Positions 23,316-34,005 of a stretch of DNA of 64,000 bases are shown here, in pieces. A program made the position numbers and the translations under genes. The notes under the pieces were generated by a model that saw only the letters and a list, made by a program, of their open reading frames with translations, did not search any database and was not told the DNA's origin. Every line of letters begins with the position of its first letter. The first letter of the stretch is position 1. The stretch is from Taklimakanibacter albus (GTDB taxonomy: Bacteria > Pseudomonadota > Alphaproteobacteria > Rhizobiales > Aestuariivirgaceae): the NCBI RefSeq assembly GCF_016595235.1, contig NZ_JAENHL010000006.1:930001-994000 (forward strand), read 5' to 3'.

Positions 23316-24335
23316 ATGAGCATCTCTGTTGGCGACATTAAATTGCGCAACCGTGTCCTCCTGGCGCCCATGTCGGGAGTCAGCGACCGGCCGTTCCGCG
23401 AGATCGCCGATCTCGGGCAAGCGGGCCTCGTGGTGACCGAGATGGTGGCGAGCCGCGAACTTGCAGAAGCGCGCCCCGATATGGTGAGGCGCACCGACCG
23501 CCCGTCGAGCGGATCGCTGTTTGCCGTCCAACTCGCCGGGCGTGAGCCGCATTGGATGTCCGAGGGCGCCCGCATCGCCCAGGATCTCGGCGCCGACATC
23601 ATCGATATCAATATGGGCTGCCCGGCGCGCCAGGTGACGGGCGGTTATTCGGGCTCGGCGCTGATGCGCGATCTCGACCATGCGCTGACCTTGATCGAGG
23701 CCACGGTTCAGGCCTCGCGCGTGCCGGTGACGCTCAAGATGCGGCTCGGCTGGGACGAGCACATGATGAACGCGCCGGAGCTGGCGCGGCGCGCCGAGGC
23801 CGCCGGCGTCAAGATGATCACCGTGCATGGGCGCACCCGCTGCCAGTTCTACAAGGGCAAGGCGAACTGGACGGCGATCTCGGAGGTGAAGAAGAGCCTC
23901 AAATCCATTCCGCTCGTCGCCAATGGCGACGTGGCGACGATCGCCGATGTCCGCACTATCCTCGAAAAATCCGGCGCCGACGGTGTGATGGTCGGGCGCG
24001 GCAGCTATGGCAGGCCCTGGTGGCCGGGCGTGCTGGCGCATCAGCTCGATCCCGCGACCGGCATTCCCGAACCCGATCTCGCAAGCGAGGCCGAGCTCAT
24101 GGCGCGCCATCATCAGGCGATCCTGTCGCTTTACGGCCATGAGCATGGCAACCGCATCGCGCGCAAGCATCTGGGCTGGATCATCGAGCGCAAGAGCGAG
24201 CAGGGCCTGCTGACGGCCGAGGAGGCCGCGGCCTGGCGCCGCCGCCTCACGGCCGAGACCGACAATGGAAAAGTCGCAACGGCCCTGCGTGAGCTCTATG
24301 CGTGCCTTGCCGAGACCGAGAGGAGGGCGGCGTGA
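23316..24335 (+). CDS. dusB: tRNA-dihydrouridine synthase B
   Basis: 339 residues. FMN enzyme that reduces specific uridines in the tRNA D-loop using NADPH. The TIM-barrel signature begins [17 protein letters not shown] (about 12-28); the catalytic cysteine is C102 in [13 protein letters not shown] contacts are in [14 protein letters not shown] and [12 protein letters not shown]. From memory, dusB upstream of ntrBC is a classical arrangement in alphaproteobacteria (nifR3-ntrB-ntrC). The stop overlaps the ntrB start. Confidence 0.95.
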   Translation: MSISVGDIKLRNRVLLAPMSGVSDRPFREIADLGQAGLVVTEMVASRELAEARPDMVRRTDRPSSGSLFAVQLAGREPHWMSEGARIAQDLGADIIDINMGCPARQVTGGYSGSALMRDLDHALTLIEATVQASRVPVTLKMRLGWDEHMMNAPELARRAEAAGVKMITVHGRTRCQFYKGKANWTAISEVKKSLKSIPLVANGDVATIADVRTILEKSGADGVMVGRGSYGRPWWPGVLAHQLDPATGIPEPDLASEAELMARHHQAILSLYGHEHGNRIARKHLGWIIERKSEQGLLTAEEAAAWRRRLTAETDNGKVATALRELYACLAETERRAA

Positions 24336-25464
24336 ATTACAGCAAGCCCGGCGAAACTCATGTCGCGCCCGATCTGGGGCTGGTGATCGACGCCTTGCCC
24401 AATCCCTTGCTGCTCCTCGACGATGCCGATCATATCCACCTCGCCAATTCCGCCGCCGAGGATTTCTTCCAGGCCGGCAAGGCGACCCTGCTCAAGACGA
24501 GATTCACCGATCTGATGCCGCTGGCGAGCCCGGCGCTCAACGCCATCGCCGATGCGCGCCAATCGGGCGGTGTCGTCAACGAATATGCGATCAGCGCCGG
24601 CACGCCGCGTTATGGCGGCGAGCGCAATGTCGACCTGCAGGCGGCGCTCATGCATGAGCAGCCGCGTTTCGTCCTGGTGATGCTGCTCGAACGTTCGATG
24701 GCGCATAAGATCGACCGCCAGCTCACCCATCGCAACGCCGCCCGCTCGGTGTCGGGCATGGCCGCAATGCTCGCCCATGAGATCAAAAATCCGCTGTCGG
24801 GCATTCGCGGCGCGGCACAACTGCTCGAGCCGACCCTATCGAGCGACGACCGGGCGCTGGCGCGCCTCATCTGCGAGGAGACCGACCGCATCCGCGATCT
24901 CGTCGACCGTATGGAAGTGTTTTCGGACGAACGTCCGCCCGAGCGTGAGCCCGTCAATATTCACGCCGTGCTGGAGCGCGTGAAAACGCTCGCCATGGCC
25001 GGCATGACGCAGTCTATACCGATCCGCGAGGAATATGACCCGTCTCTGCCGCCGGTGATGGGCAGCCGCAACCAGCTCATTCAGGTCTTCATCAATCTGG
25101 TGAAGAACGCGGTCGAGGCGATCGAGTCGAGCGGCAGCGGCGGCGAAATCCAGCTGACGACGGCCTTCCGGCCGGGCGTGCGCTTGTCGATCGCGGCCTC
25201 GGGCGAGCGGGTGACCTTGCCGCTCGAAGTCTGCGTAAAGGATACGGGTCCCGGCGTCCCGGCCGATATCAGGCCGCATCTCTTCGATCCCTTCATCACC
25301 ACCAAGCCCAATGGCCGCGGCCTCGGGCTGGCGCTGGTGGCGAAGATCGTGCGCGACCATGGCGGCATCATCGAATGCGAGCCACATGACGGCGGCACCA
25401 CATTCCGCGTTCTTCTGCCGATGCTCCGGCAGTCCCCGCAAGCTCAATTGGAAGAAACTAAGGC

Positions 25465-25468
<4 letters not shown>
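24332..25468 (+). CDS. ntrB: Nitrogen-regulation sensor histidine kinase NtrB
   Basis: 378 residues from a GTG start overlapping the dusB stop; a perfect AGGAGG lies 5 bases before it. A PAS domain (about 15-80) is followed by the H-box with phosphorylated H149 ([20 protein letters not shown]). The ATPase domain shows N ([12 protein letters not shown]), G1 (VKDTGPGVP) and G2 ([13 protein letters not shown]). No transmembrane segment: a cytoplasmic kinase/phosphatase controlled by PII. It phosphorylates NtrC encoded next. Confidence 0.96.
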
Positions 25469-26901
<1,433 letters not shown>

Positions 26902-26961
26902 CTTGGCGGCGACTCCGAACTAGATGAAGGGCCTGAATGGCCGGCGCTTCTACCGCGTTTC

Positions 26962-26992
26962 CCTTCGCCCGTTGCGAAGCAATGGGAGAAGG
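26962..26992. repeat. Hairpin of the CCTTC...GAAGG type between ntrC and ntrY
   Basis: Inverted repeat with CCTTC, CCC and TTGC in the left arm, loop GAA, then GCAA, GGG and GAAGG in the right arm, with a G-T pair and one mismatch. There is no T-run, so it is not an ordinary intrinsic terminator. Short palindromes of this kind are scattered in many rhizobial genomes. The remaining 180 bp before ntrY are AT-rich near 27085-27112 (TATATATTTTATAG) and probably hold the ntrY promoter, but I could not fix -35/-10 boxes. Confidence 0.65.
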
Positions 26993-27175
26993 AGAGCATA
27001 GGCAATCAGCCCGCATCTGCCCCTGGGGCACGTTCAAGAATGTCAGCTTTGGGCGACGAAAAGGCCGGGAACGTCCTCTTAAGATATTGAAAAACAATAT
27101 ATATTTTATAGTGTCGCAAATTGGCCACGATAGTTGTTGATTCCTTGCCACACTGCCAATATGCGCCCGGGGATC

Positions 27176-29407
27176 ATGGCACAGACGGACGTTCCGAACG
27201 AACAACATCAGTCGACCCTGTCTCGCTTGCCGACCATGGCGGGGGTGCTGGTGGTATGCCTGTCGATCCTCTCCGGGCTCGCCACCTATACGATCCTGAC
27301 CGGCCTGTCGCCGATCAAGCCAACGCCCGATACCATCACCTGGCTGCTCGCCGGCAACGCCGCGCTGGTGCTGATCATGATCGGCATGATCCTCTGGCAG
27401 ATCTGGTCGCTGATCGTCGCCAAGAGGCGGGCAACCGCCGGCGCCGGTCTCCATATCCGCCTGGTCTCGCTGTTCAGCATCATCGCCGCACTGCCGGCCC
27501 TGATCGTCGCCGCCTTCGCCGCGGTGACCCTCAATCGTGGCCTCGATGCCTGGTTTTCCGAGCGTACCCGCTCGATCGTCGATTCCGCCGTGACCGTCGC
27601 CGAGGCCTATATGCGCGACCATGGCGAGACGGCGCGCGGGGATATCGCCTCTATCGCCGCCGACCTCAATAACCAGAAGCTTCTCTTCGACACCGATCGT
27701 CCCGATTTCGTCCGCCGCGTCGCCCGCCACGCCGCCTTGCGTGGCCTGGTCGGCGCCTTTGTCTTCGACACCAGTCTCAAGCGCATCGACGCCAACATCA
27801 CGCTCAACAACAAGATCGCCTTCCGGGCGCCGCCCCAGGAGGCGATCGAGCGCGCCGACAAGGGCGAGCTCGTCGTCATGCCGCCGGGCGAGGGTGGCAA
27901 TATCATCCGTGCACTGATCAAGCTGACTAACTACCCGTCCGAATACCTCTATGTCTACCGCGCCATCAATCCGTCGGTGATCGACCAGCTCGACGAGACG
28001 CGCGCCGCCAAGGCCGAATACGACCAGTTGCTCGAGCAGCGCTCCGGCGTGCAGATAACTTTCGCTTTGATGTATGCCGGCGTCTCGCTGATCTTTCTGC
28101 TCGCCGCCATCTGGCTGGGCCTGTGGTTCGCCGACCGCATCGTGGCGCCGGTGGTGAGTCTGTTGAACGCCGCCAGGCGCGTGTCGGCGGGCGATCTCGA
28201 TGCCAAGGTGACCGAAATGCAGGGGCCGGGCGACTTGCAGACGCTAGCCCGCGCGTTCAACCGGATGACCTATCAGCTGAAAGAACAGCGCAACGAGCTG
28301 ATGACCGCCAATCACCAGCTCGACGAGCGCCGCCGCTTCACCGAAGCGATGCTGTCGGGCGTCACCGCGGGCGTCATCGGCGTCGAGCCGGACGGCACCA
28401 TCTCACTGGTCAATCCATCGGCCTTCACGCTGCTCGGCATGTCGGCGCAGGATCTCCTGAGCCGTCCGCTGGCCGATATCCTGCCGTCCTTCTCGGCGGT
28501 CTTCGAGCAGGCGGCGGCGCGTGTTTCGGGCTGGGCCGAGGGCCAGGTCAATATGCGGGTCGGCACCCAGGAGCGCAATTTCGTGGTGCGCGTCACCACC
28601 GAGACCTCCGACAGCGACGATCACGGCTATGTCGTCACTTTCGACGACATTTCCCAACTCGTCTCGGCGCAGCGTAATTCGGCCTGGGCAGACATCGCGC
28701 GGCGCATCGCGCATGAGATCAAGAATCCGCTGACACCGATCCAGCTTTCGGCCGAGCGCTTGAAGCGCAAATATGGCCGCGAGATCCAGACCGACAAGCA
28801 GGTCTTCGAGCAATGCACCGACACGATCATCCGCCAGGTCGGCGACATCGGTCGCATGGTGGACGAATTCTCGGCTTTCGCCCGCATGCCGAGCGCCAGC
28901 CTCGAAATGCAGGATCTGGTGTCGGTGGTGCGCGAGGCGACGATATTGCAACGTGTCTCGGCCGGCGAGCTCGAGATCGACGTGCGCACGCCCGACGAAC
29001 GCATCAATTTCGCCTTCGACCGCCGTCTCGTCACCCAGGCGGTCACCAATCTGGTCAAGAACGCGCGCGAAGCCATCGAGACGCGCCTGCAGGACGATCC
29101 GACGATCAAGGGCAGGATCGTGGTCGAGGCCGGCGTCGATGCCCATCACGCACCTTTTATCGCGGTGACGGACAATGGCATTGGCTTGCCGAAGGAAAAC
29201 CGGCATCGCTTGACGGAGCCTTATATGACCACCCGGGTCAAGGGCACCGGACTGGGCCTCGCCATCGTCAAGCGTATCATGGAGGAGCATCAGGGCAGGG
29301 TGCTGCTCGATGATGCGCCCGAGGACTTCGATGGCGGGCGCGGTGCCCGCGTCATGTTGTGTTTCATGCCGGTGCTCGCCGAAGAGCTTGCCGTGCCGGC
29401 TGAGTGA
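27176..29407 (+). CDS. ntrY: Nitrogen-regulation sensor histidine kinase NtrY
   Basis: 743 residues from the ATG at 27176, which has CGGGG just upstream; ATG 27161 and TTG 27134 are alternatives. There are three N-terminal transmembrane segments (about 20-42, 55-77, 95-118), a periplasmic region, and another helix at about 295-318. These are followed by a HAMP linker (DRIVAPVVSLLNAARRVSAG), a PAS domain (SLVNPSAFTLLGMS) and the H-box [19 protein letters not shown]. The ATPase motifs are NLVKNAREAIE, DNGIGLP and GTGLGLAIVKRI. It is the membrane partner of NtrX. Confidence 0.95.
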   Translation: MAQTDVPNEQHQSTLSRLPTMAGVLVVCLSILSGLATYTILTGLSPIKPTPDTITWLLAGNAALVLIMIGMILWQIWSLIVAKRRATAGAGLHIRLVSLFSIIAALPALIVAAFAAVTLNRGLDAWFSERTRSIVDSAVTVAEAYMRDHGETARGDIASIAADLNNQKLLFDTDRPDFVRRVARHAALRGLVGAFVFDTSLKRIDANITLNNKIAFRAPPQEAIERADKGELVVMPPGEGGNIIRALIKLTNYPSEYLYVYRAINPSVIDQLDETRAAKAEYDQLLEQRSGVQITFALMYAGVSLIFLLAAIWLGLWFADRIVAPVVSLLNAARRVSAGDLDAKVTEMQGPGDLQTLARAFNRMTYQLKEQRNELMTANHQLDERRRFTEAMLSGVTAGVIGVEPDGTISLVNPSAFTLLGMSAQDLLSRPLADILPSFSAVFEQAAARVSGWAEGQVNMRVGTQERNFVVRVTTETSDSDDHGYVVTFDDISQLVSAQRNSAWADIARRIAHEIKNPLTPIQLSAERLKRKYGREIQTDKQVFEQCTDTIIRQVGDIGRMVDEFSAFARMPSASLEMQDLVSVVREATILQRVSAGELEIDVRTPDERINFAFDRRLVTQAVTNLVKNAREAIETRLQDDPTIKGRIVVEAGVDAHHAPFIAVTDNGIGLPKENRHRLTEPYMTTRVKGTGLGLAIVKRIMEEHQGRVLLDDAPEDFDGGRGARVMLCFMPVLAEELAVPAE

Positions 29408-29418
29408 GGTGAATTAGA

Positions 29419-30825
29419 ATGGCAGCCGATATTCTTATCGTCGACGACGAAGCGGACATCCGGGAACTCATTTCGGGCATTCTCCAGGATGAAGGTTTCG
29501 AGACGCGACTGGCGCGCAACAGCGACGCGGCGTTGGCCGCACTTGCCGACCGCCGCCCGTCACTGATCGTGCTCGACATCTGGCTGCAGGATTCCAAGCT
29601 CGACGGCCTCGACCTGCTGACCGTCATCCGCGAGCGCCATCCGGAACTCCCGGTGGTCATCATTTCGGGCCACGGCAATATCGAGACGGCGGTCTCGGCG
29701 ATCAAGCGCGGCGCCTATGACTATATCGAGAAGCCGTTCAACGCCGACCGGCTGCTGCTGGTGGTCGGCCGCGCGCTGGAGGCGACGCGGCTGAGGCGCG
29801 AGAACGAGGCGCTGCGGGGCCGCGCCGGTTCCGACGTCGACGTGCTGGGATCGTCCATGGCGATCCGGCAATTGCGTCAGACGGTCAAGAAGATCGCGCC
29901 CTCCAACAGCCGCGTGATGATCACCGGGCCGATGGGCTCGGGCAAGGAATTGAGCGCCCGCATGCTGCATGACCAGTCGCAGCGCAATCACGGCCCCTTC
30001 GTGATCCTGAGCGCCGCCACCATGGCGCCGGAGCGCATGGAGGAGGAATTGTTCGGCGTGGAGGACGGCGCCGGCGGCACCCAGCGCGTTGGCGCGCTCG
30101 AGGAAGCGCATAGCGGCACGCTCTATATCGACGAGATCGCCGACATGCCGTTGGAGACCCAGGGCAAGGTGCTCCGGGTGCTGGTCGAGCAGACCTTCCA
30201 GCGGGTGGGCGGCGGCAAGAAGGTCAAGGTCGATGTGCGGATCGTCTCCTCGACCGGCCGCGACCTTTCGATGCTGATCGCCGAAGGCCGTTTCCGTGAG
30301 GATCTCTATCATCGCCTGAGCGTGGTTCCCGTCCGGGTGCCCTCGCTCGCCGAGCGCCGCGAGGATATCCCCGAGCTCATCGAATATTTCTCCAGGCTCT
30401 ATTCGGTGGCGTCCGGCCAGCCGCACCGCAAGCTCGCCTCCGATGCCATCGCCATGCTGCAGACCCAGGATTGGCCGGGCAATGTGCGGCAGTTACGCAA
30501 CAACGTCGAGCGGATCATGATCCTGGCGGGCGGCGAGCCGGGCAGCGAGATCACCGCCAGCATGTTGCCGTCCGAAGTCGGCGCGGCGCTGTCGCCCTCG
30601 GCTTCAGGCTTCGGTGGCGAGCACCTGCTAGCGCTGCCGTTGCGGGAGGCGCGGGAAGCCTTCGAGCGCGATTATGTGGCGGCACAGCTCTCCCGTTTCG
30701 GCGGCAATATTTCGCGCACCGCGCAATTTGTCGGCATGGAACGTTCCGCACTTCATCGTAAGATCAAATTGCTCGGTCTGGCGGTGCGCGGCGAGGGCGA
30801 GGAAATTCCCGCCGGGGTTGAGTAG
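29419..30825 (+). CDS. ntrX: Nitrogen-regulation response regulator NtrX (no GAFTGA loop)
   Basis: 468 residues. Receiver with D53 in IVLDIWLQDS; AAA+ domain with Walker A-like GPMGSGKE; Walker B TLYIDEIADM; C-terminal Fis-type helix-turn-helix (FGGNISRTAQFVGMERSALH). The GAFTGA loop needed to contact sigma-54 is replaced by EDGAGGTQRVGAL. Alphaproteobacterial NtrX is known to lack it and is thought to regulate through sigma-70 promoters. GAGGTGAATTAG upstream gives only a weak ribosome-binding site. The hfq gene that often follows ntrX in relatives is not here. Confidence 0.95.
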   Translation: MAADILIVDDEADIRELISGILQDEGFETRLARNSDAALAALADRRPSLIVLDIWLQDSKLDGLDLLTVIRERHPELPVVIISGHGNIETAVSAIKRGAYDYIEKPFNADRLLLVVGRALEATRLRRENEALRGRAGSDVDVLGSSMAIRQLRQTVKKIAPSNSRVMITGPMGSGKELSARMLHDQSQRNHGPFVILSAATMAPERMEEELFGVEDGAGGTQRVGALEEAHSGTLYIDEIADMPLETQGKVLRVLVEQTFQRVGGGKKVKVDVRIVSSTGRDLSMLIAEGRFREDLYHRLSVVPVRVPSLAERREDIPELIEYFSRLYSVASGQPHRKLASDAIAMLQTQDWPGNVRQLRNNVERIMILAGGEPGSEITASMLPSEVGAALSPSASGFGGEHLLALPLREAREAFERDYVAAQLSRFGGNISRTAQFVGMERSALHRKIKLLGLAVRGEGEEIPAGVE

Positions 30826-31000
30826 GGCTTGATCCCGGCCACATTTACCCTAATAATTTACTGAGGAAGCGAAATCCTGGGCTTTTGGCCGCCGGGTACT
30901 CTTCCCCTAAACGAAAAATCAATTAAAACTTTATGCGACTGAACTGCGAATACGCAGGTTACCTCAGCCAAAGGCCGAAAGGCCCATGAACGCCCCCCGG

Positions 31001-31263
31001 GTCAGGTCCGCCGCATCTCCTGAAACGAGGGGCTTAGCCGGTCCGGGAGCGCATCGAGTGGCCTCCTCGATATTACGCACCGGGCCGGCGCCCTATCATC
31101 CAGACAAGACTGGAGTCTTGAGTCTGGACGCCGATTCCCGATCACGGGCTGAAGAGACTGCCGGCGAGGGGTGTCAGGTGACAACCGCCTCGCCGATCAG
31201 GTCCGCCGCATCTCCGAATAAAATCCCAGGCTGATCGGGTCCGCATCGAGTGGCCTCCTCGAT
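31001..31263. repeat. Two direct copies of a roughly 70-bp unit in the gene-free stretch after ntrX
   Basis: Copy 1 (31001-31071) and copy 2 (31196-31263) share TCAGGTCCGCCGCATCTCC, then CGGTCCG/CGGGTCCG, then GCATCGAGTGGCCTCCTCGA, with a variable middle. The last part can fold (ATCGAG / CTCGAT). The 464-bp interval 30826-31289 has no credible gene. Besides these units it holds a strong hairpin at 31100-31127 (listed separately) and an AT-rich portion at about 30840-30940. Confidence 0.8.
31100..31127. repeat. Strong hairpin between the two repeat copies
   Basis: CCAGAC and AAGACT in the left arm pair with AGTCTT and GTCTGG in the right arm around a GG loop, with a two-base bulge (GA). No T-run follows on either strand. 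It sits midway between the direct repeat copies and may be part of the same mobile or structural element. Confidence 0.7.
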
Positions 31264-31289
31264 CCTCGGTCCCGCCTGGTATCGGAGAC

Positions 31290-32777
31290 TCAGAGCTGAA
31301 TGTAGGTGTGCTTGATCTGCTGATATTTTTCCAGGGCGTGGAGCGACTTGTCGCGTCCGATGCCCGACTGCTTGTAGCCGCCGAAGGGCGCGGTGATGTC
31401 GCCGCCATCGGTGGCGTTGATGTTGACGGTGCCGGCGCGCAGGGCGCGGGCGACCTTATGGGCGCGGGTGATGTCGCGCGTCCACAGGCTCGCCTGCAGG
31501 CCGTAGATCGTGTCATTGGCGATCTTCACCGCTTCTTCGTCGTCCTTGAAGGTGATGGCGACGACGACAGGTCCGAAGATCTCCTCCTGGGCGATGCGCA
31601 TCGAGTTCTTGACGTCGTCGAAGATGGTCGGCTCGACATAGAAGCCGCCGGTATTGCGGCGCGCCCGCTCGCCGCCGAAGGCGACCTTGGCGCCTTCCTT
31701 GCGGCCGATATCGATATAGCTGAGCACCCGGTCCATCTGGCCTTCATCGACCATCGAGCCCATTGCCGTCTTGGGGTCGAGCGGATCCTTGGGGCGCCAT
31801 TTGTCGGCGTGCTTGGCGACCAGCTCGACGAACTGGTCCTTGATCTTCTCCTGCACGATGATGCGGGTCGCCGCGGTGCAGACCTGGCCGGAATTATAGA
31901 ACACGCCGGCGGCGGCGGTGGCGGCCGCGTGATTGATGTCGGCGACGTCGCCGAAGATGATATTGGGCGACTTGCCGCCGGTCTCGAGCGCCACATGCTT
32001 CATGTTGCTCTCGCCCGCATAACGCAGGAAGAACTTGCCGACCTCGGTCGAGCCGGTGAAGGCGATCATGTCGACATCCATATGGCGGCCGAGCGCCTGG
32101 CCGGCGGTCTCACCGAAGCCCGGCAGGACGTTGAGCACGCCTTCGGGAAGGCCCGCCTCGGCGGCGAGCTCGGCGATGCGCAGCGCCGTCAGCGGCGACT
32201 GCTCGGCGGGCTTGAGGATGACGGAATTGCCGGTGGCGAGCGCCGGTCCGAGCTTCCACGACGCCATCAGCATCGGGAAGTTCCACGGCACCACGGCGCC
32301 CACGACGCCGATCGGCTCACGCGTGATCATCGAGATCGAATCGGGGCGCGCCGGCGCCAGCTCGTCATAGATCTTGTCGGCGGTCTCGGCATACCACTGC
32401 AGGCACTTGATCGACGAGCCGACATCGACGGGCAGCGATTGCGCGATCGGCTTGCCGACATCGAGCGTCTCGAGGAGGGCGAGCTCCTGCGCGTGCTTCT
32501 CGATGAGCGCCACCCATTTGAGCATGATGCGCTTGCGCTGCAGCGGCGCCATCTGCGACCAGGTGCCTTTCTCGAAGACGGCGCGGGCGGCTTTCACCGC
32601 GCGCTCGACATCTTCCTGGTCGCATTCGGCGACCTTGGTCAGGACCTTGCCGTCGACTGGCGAGATGCAGTCGAATGTCTTGCCTGAGGCAGCAGCGGCG
32701 AACTTGCCGGCGATGAAGGCCTGGTTGCGATACGAGACCTGCGAGATCTGGGTGCGATAATCTTCAGCGGCGGCCAT
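31290..32777 (-). CDS. NAD(P)-dependent aldehyde dehydrogenase (PuuC/AldA-like)
   Basis: 495 residues, normal length. It oxidises an aldehyde to the carboxylic acid. The catalytic cysteine is in NSGQVCTAATR (about 298), the general base glutamate in ALETGGKSP (about 265), the NAD contact in PWNFPMLMASWKLGPAL (about 164-180) and FTGSTEVGK (about 242-250). Overall pattern is closest to gamma-glutamyl-gamma-aminobutyraldehyde dehydrogenases (PuuC) as I know them, which would suit the glutamine-synthetase-like ligase at 37998, but betaine-aldehyde or other substrates are possible. AGGAG stands 7 bases before the ATG. Confidence 0.88.
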   Translation of the reverse strand: MAAAEDYRTQISQVSYRNQAFIAGKFAAAASGKTFDCISPVDGKVLTKVAECDQEDVERAVKAARAVFEKGTWSQMAPLQRKRIMLKWVALIEKHAQELALLETLDVGKPIAQSLPVDVGSSIKCLQWYAETADKIYDELAPARPDSISMITREPIGVVGAVVPWNFPMLMASWKLGPALATGNSVILKPAEQSPLTALRIAELAAEAGLPEGVLNVLPGFGETAGQALGRHMDVDMIAFTGSTEVGKFFLRYAGESNMKHVALETGGKSPNIIFGDVADINHAAATAAAGVFYNSGQVCTAATRIIVQEKIKDQFVELVAKHADKWRPKDPLDPKTAMGSMVDEGQMDRVLSYIDIGRKEGAKVAFGGERARRNTGGFYVEPTIFDDVKNSMRIAQEEIFGPVVVAITFKDDEEAVKIANDTIYGLQASLWTRDITRAHKVARALRAGTVNINATDGGDITAPFGGYKQSGIGRDKSLHALEKYQQIKHTYIQL

Positions 32778-32825
32778 GACGCATCTCCTGTGCGGATGAA
32801 GGGCGAGGGATCAGACGCAAGATAT

Positions 32826-32856
32826 CAAAAAGGCACCGCCTCGCGGGCGGTGCCTT
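32826..32856 (-). terminator. Rho-independent terminator of rpmG
   Basis: Reading the minus strand, an 11-bp GC-rich stem (AAGGCACCGCC with GGCGGTGCCTT, 5-base loop) runs into a stretch of T residues. It lies 25 bp after the rpmG stop, and also separates it from the aldehyde dehydrogenase downstream. Confidence 0.9.
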
Positions 32857-32880
32857 GCATGCAAATTCTGAATGGCAGAA

Positions 32881-33048
32881 TTACTTGATCTTGGTCTCTT
32901 TGAACTCGACGTGCTTGCGCGCCACCGGATCGTACTTCTTGAAGGTGAACTTGTCGGTCTTGGTGCGCGAGTTCTTCTTGGTCACGTAGAAGTAACCGGT
33001 ATCCGCTGTCGACTGCAGCTTGATCTTGATCACATTGCCTTTGGCCAT
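32881..33048 (-). CDS. rpmG: 50S ribosomal protein L33
   Basis: 55 residues, the standard size. The translation begins [18 protein letters not shown] and continues with FYVTKKNSR and [18 protein letters not shown], the typical bacterial L33. This form has no zinc-binding cysteines, i.e. the zinc-independent C- type. GAGGAGAATGTT provides the ribosome-binding site. A terminator lies just downstream, so it is a monocistronic unit. Confidence 0.96.
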   Translation of the reverse strand: MAKGNVIKIKLQSTADTGYFYVTKKNSRTKTDKFTFKKYDPVARKHVEFKETKIK

Positions 33049-33118
33049 AACATTCTCCTCGGGCGCCTTATGGCCCGGCTTCGGTTGGCGGGGGATATGG
33101 CCGATGGGCCGCCGAAAG

Positions 33119-33898
33119 TCAAGAAACCGCGGCTGCGCCGAATTTCAGCGCCCGGGCAAGGAGTTCGGCCCATTTGTCAGCCGCTTTCCGGTCCGGAATC
33201 AGGTCATTGCGGATCTCGAACTCGACGTGAGGGAGGTTGCGGCCCTCACCGTGGACGGGAACCGCATAGTCGTCGTCCGACACCTTGTAGGGCTCGTTGA
33301 TTCCGACCGTGTATTGGGTGTTCTCGCCAAGCCATTGCGTGATCGGCGGTGCGAAATTCTTGTCCTTACGGAACATGACGCCGACCTCCCAGGGCCGGCT
33401 GCGGCCGAGGAAGACGGGCGTGAAGCTGTGAATGGTGACGAGCAAAGTGCGCCGCTTTTCTTCGAGGCGCCGGTCGAGAGCCGCTGCGACACCCTTCTGG
33501 AAGGGCCAGAAGACCGCCTCGGCGCGCCTGTGCCGCTCGGCGTCGCTCAGCCCCTGATTGCCAGGAATCACCGTCGCCTCGCTCACTTCCGGCGCGAAGG
33601 AGGCGACATGCGGCTTGCGGTTGCAGTCGCAGAAGAGTCGCGAATAACGCTGCATGAAGAGCGGGGCGTCGAGCCGGTCGGCGAGCGCCAAAGCGACGTC
33701 GCGGGCGCCGATATCCCAGGCGATATGGCGGGTGAGCTCGGTATCGGGCAGGCCCAGCGTGCCCGCGCCGCGGGGCAGAAGCCTTCCCGCATGCTCGCAG
33801 ATCAGAAAGAAATCGGACCCGGCCTCGCTATTGTGGATTTCGAGCGGGGCGGGTTCGTCGGGCTGGAGAATCGGCGGCTCGGTCATCGCATCAGGCAT
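33119..33898 (-). CDS. N-formylglutamate amidohydrolase family protein
   Basis: 259 residues. This metal-dependent amidohydrolase family includes HutG of histidine degradation. Visible signatures are [12 protein letters not shown] (about 30-41), [19 protein letters not shown] (about 54-72), [15 protein letters not shown] (about 148-162) and the C-terminal [10 protein letters not shown] (about 225-234). The H in CEH and the D/R of IAWDIGAR fit the metal site. No other hut genes are in the window, so formylglutamate may not be the substrate. The start could also be four codons downstream (MTEPPIL). It diverges from livG, and the shared motif at 33907 lies 8 bp before its start. Confidence 0.86.
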   Translation of the reverse strand: MPDAMTEPPILQPDEPAPLEIHNSEAGSDFFLICEHAGRLLPRGAGTLGLPDTELTRHIAWDIGARDVALALADRLDAPLFMQRYSRLFCDCNRKPHVASFAPEVSEATVIPGNQGLSDAERHRRAEAVFWPFQKGVAAALDRRLEEKRRTLLVTIHSFTPVFLGRSRPWEVGVMFRKDKNFAPPITQWLGENTQYTVGINEPYKVSDDDYAVPVHGEGRNLPHVEFEIRNDLIPDRKAADKWAELLARALKFGAAAVS

Positions 33899-33906
33899 AT
33901 TGACTG

Positions 33907-33923
33907 TGTATCAAATAGTACAA
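33907..33923. promoter_or_regulatory. Candidate RpiR operator, site 1 (amidohydrolase/livG divergent gap)
   Basis: TGTATCAAATAGTACAA, which contains the inverted repeat TGTA-N8-TACA. A second copy of the pattern TGTATYAAATNNNACAA occurs at 40230, upstream of the rpiR gene itself. Both are in divergent gaps of the same gene cluster, which is the expected position for a local regulator's binding site. Assignment to RpiR is inference. Confidence 0.55.
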
Positions 33924-34005
33924 ACTCGAGGAGTAATATCAACTTGTATCCTTTGATTGACGTCCTCATTGTTTTATCGTGATTCCCGGGAGGAATGGAC
34001 CGGTC

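Noticed and set aside
26937-27140. 67-codon frame between ntrC and ntrY
   Set aside because: Covers the hairpin and the AT-rich probable promoter region; composition does not look coding.
30986-31234. 82-codon frame after ntrX
   Set aside because: Overlaps the repeat units and hairpin; no ribosome-binding site and no conserved pattern.
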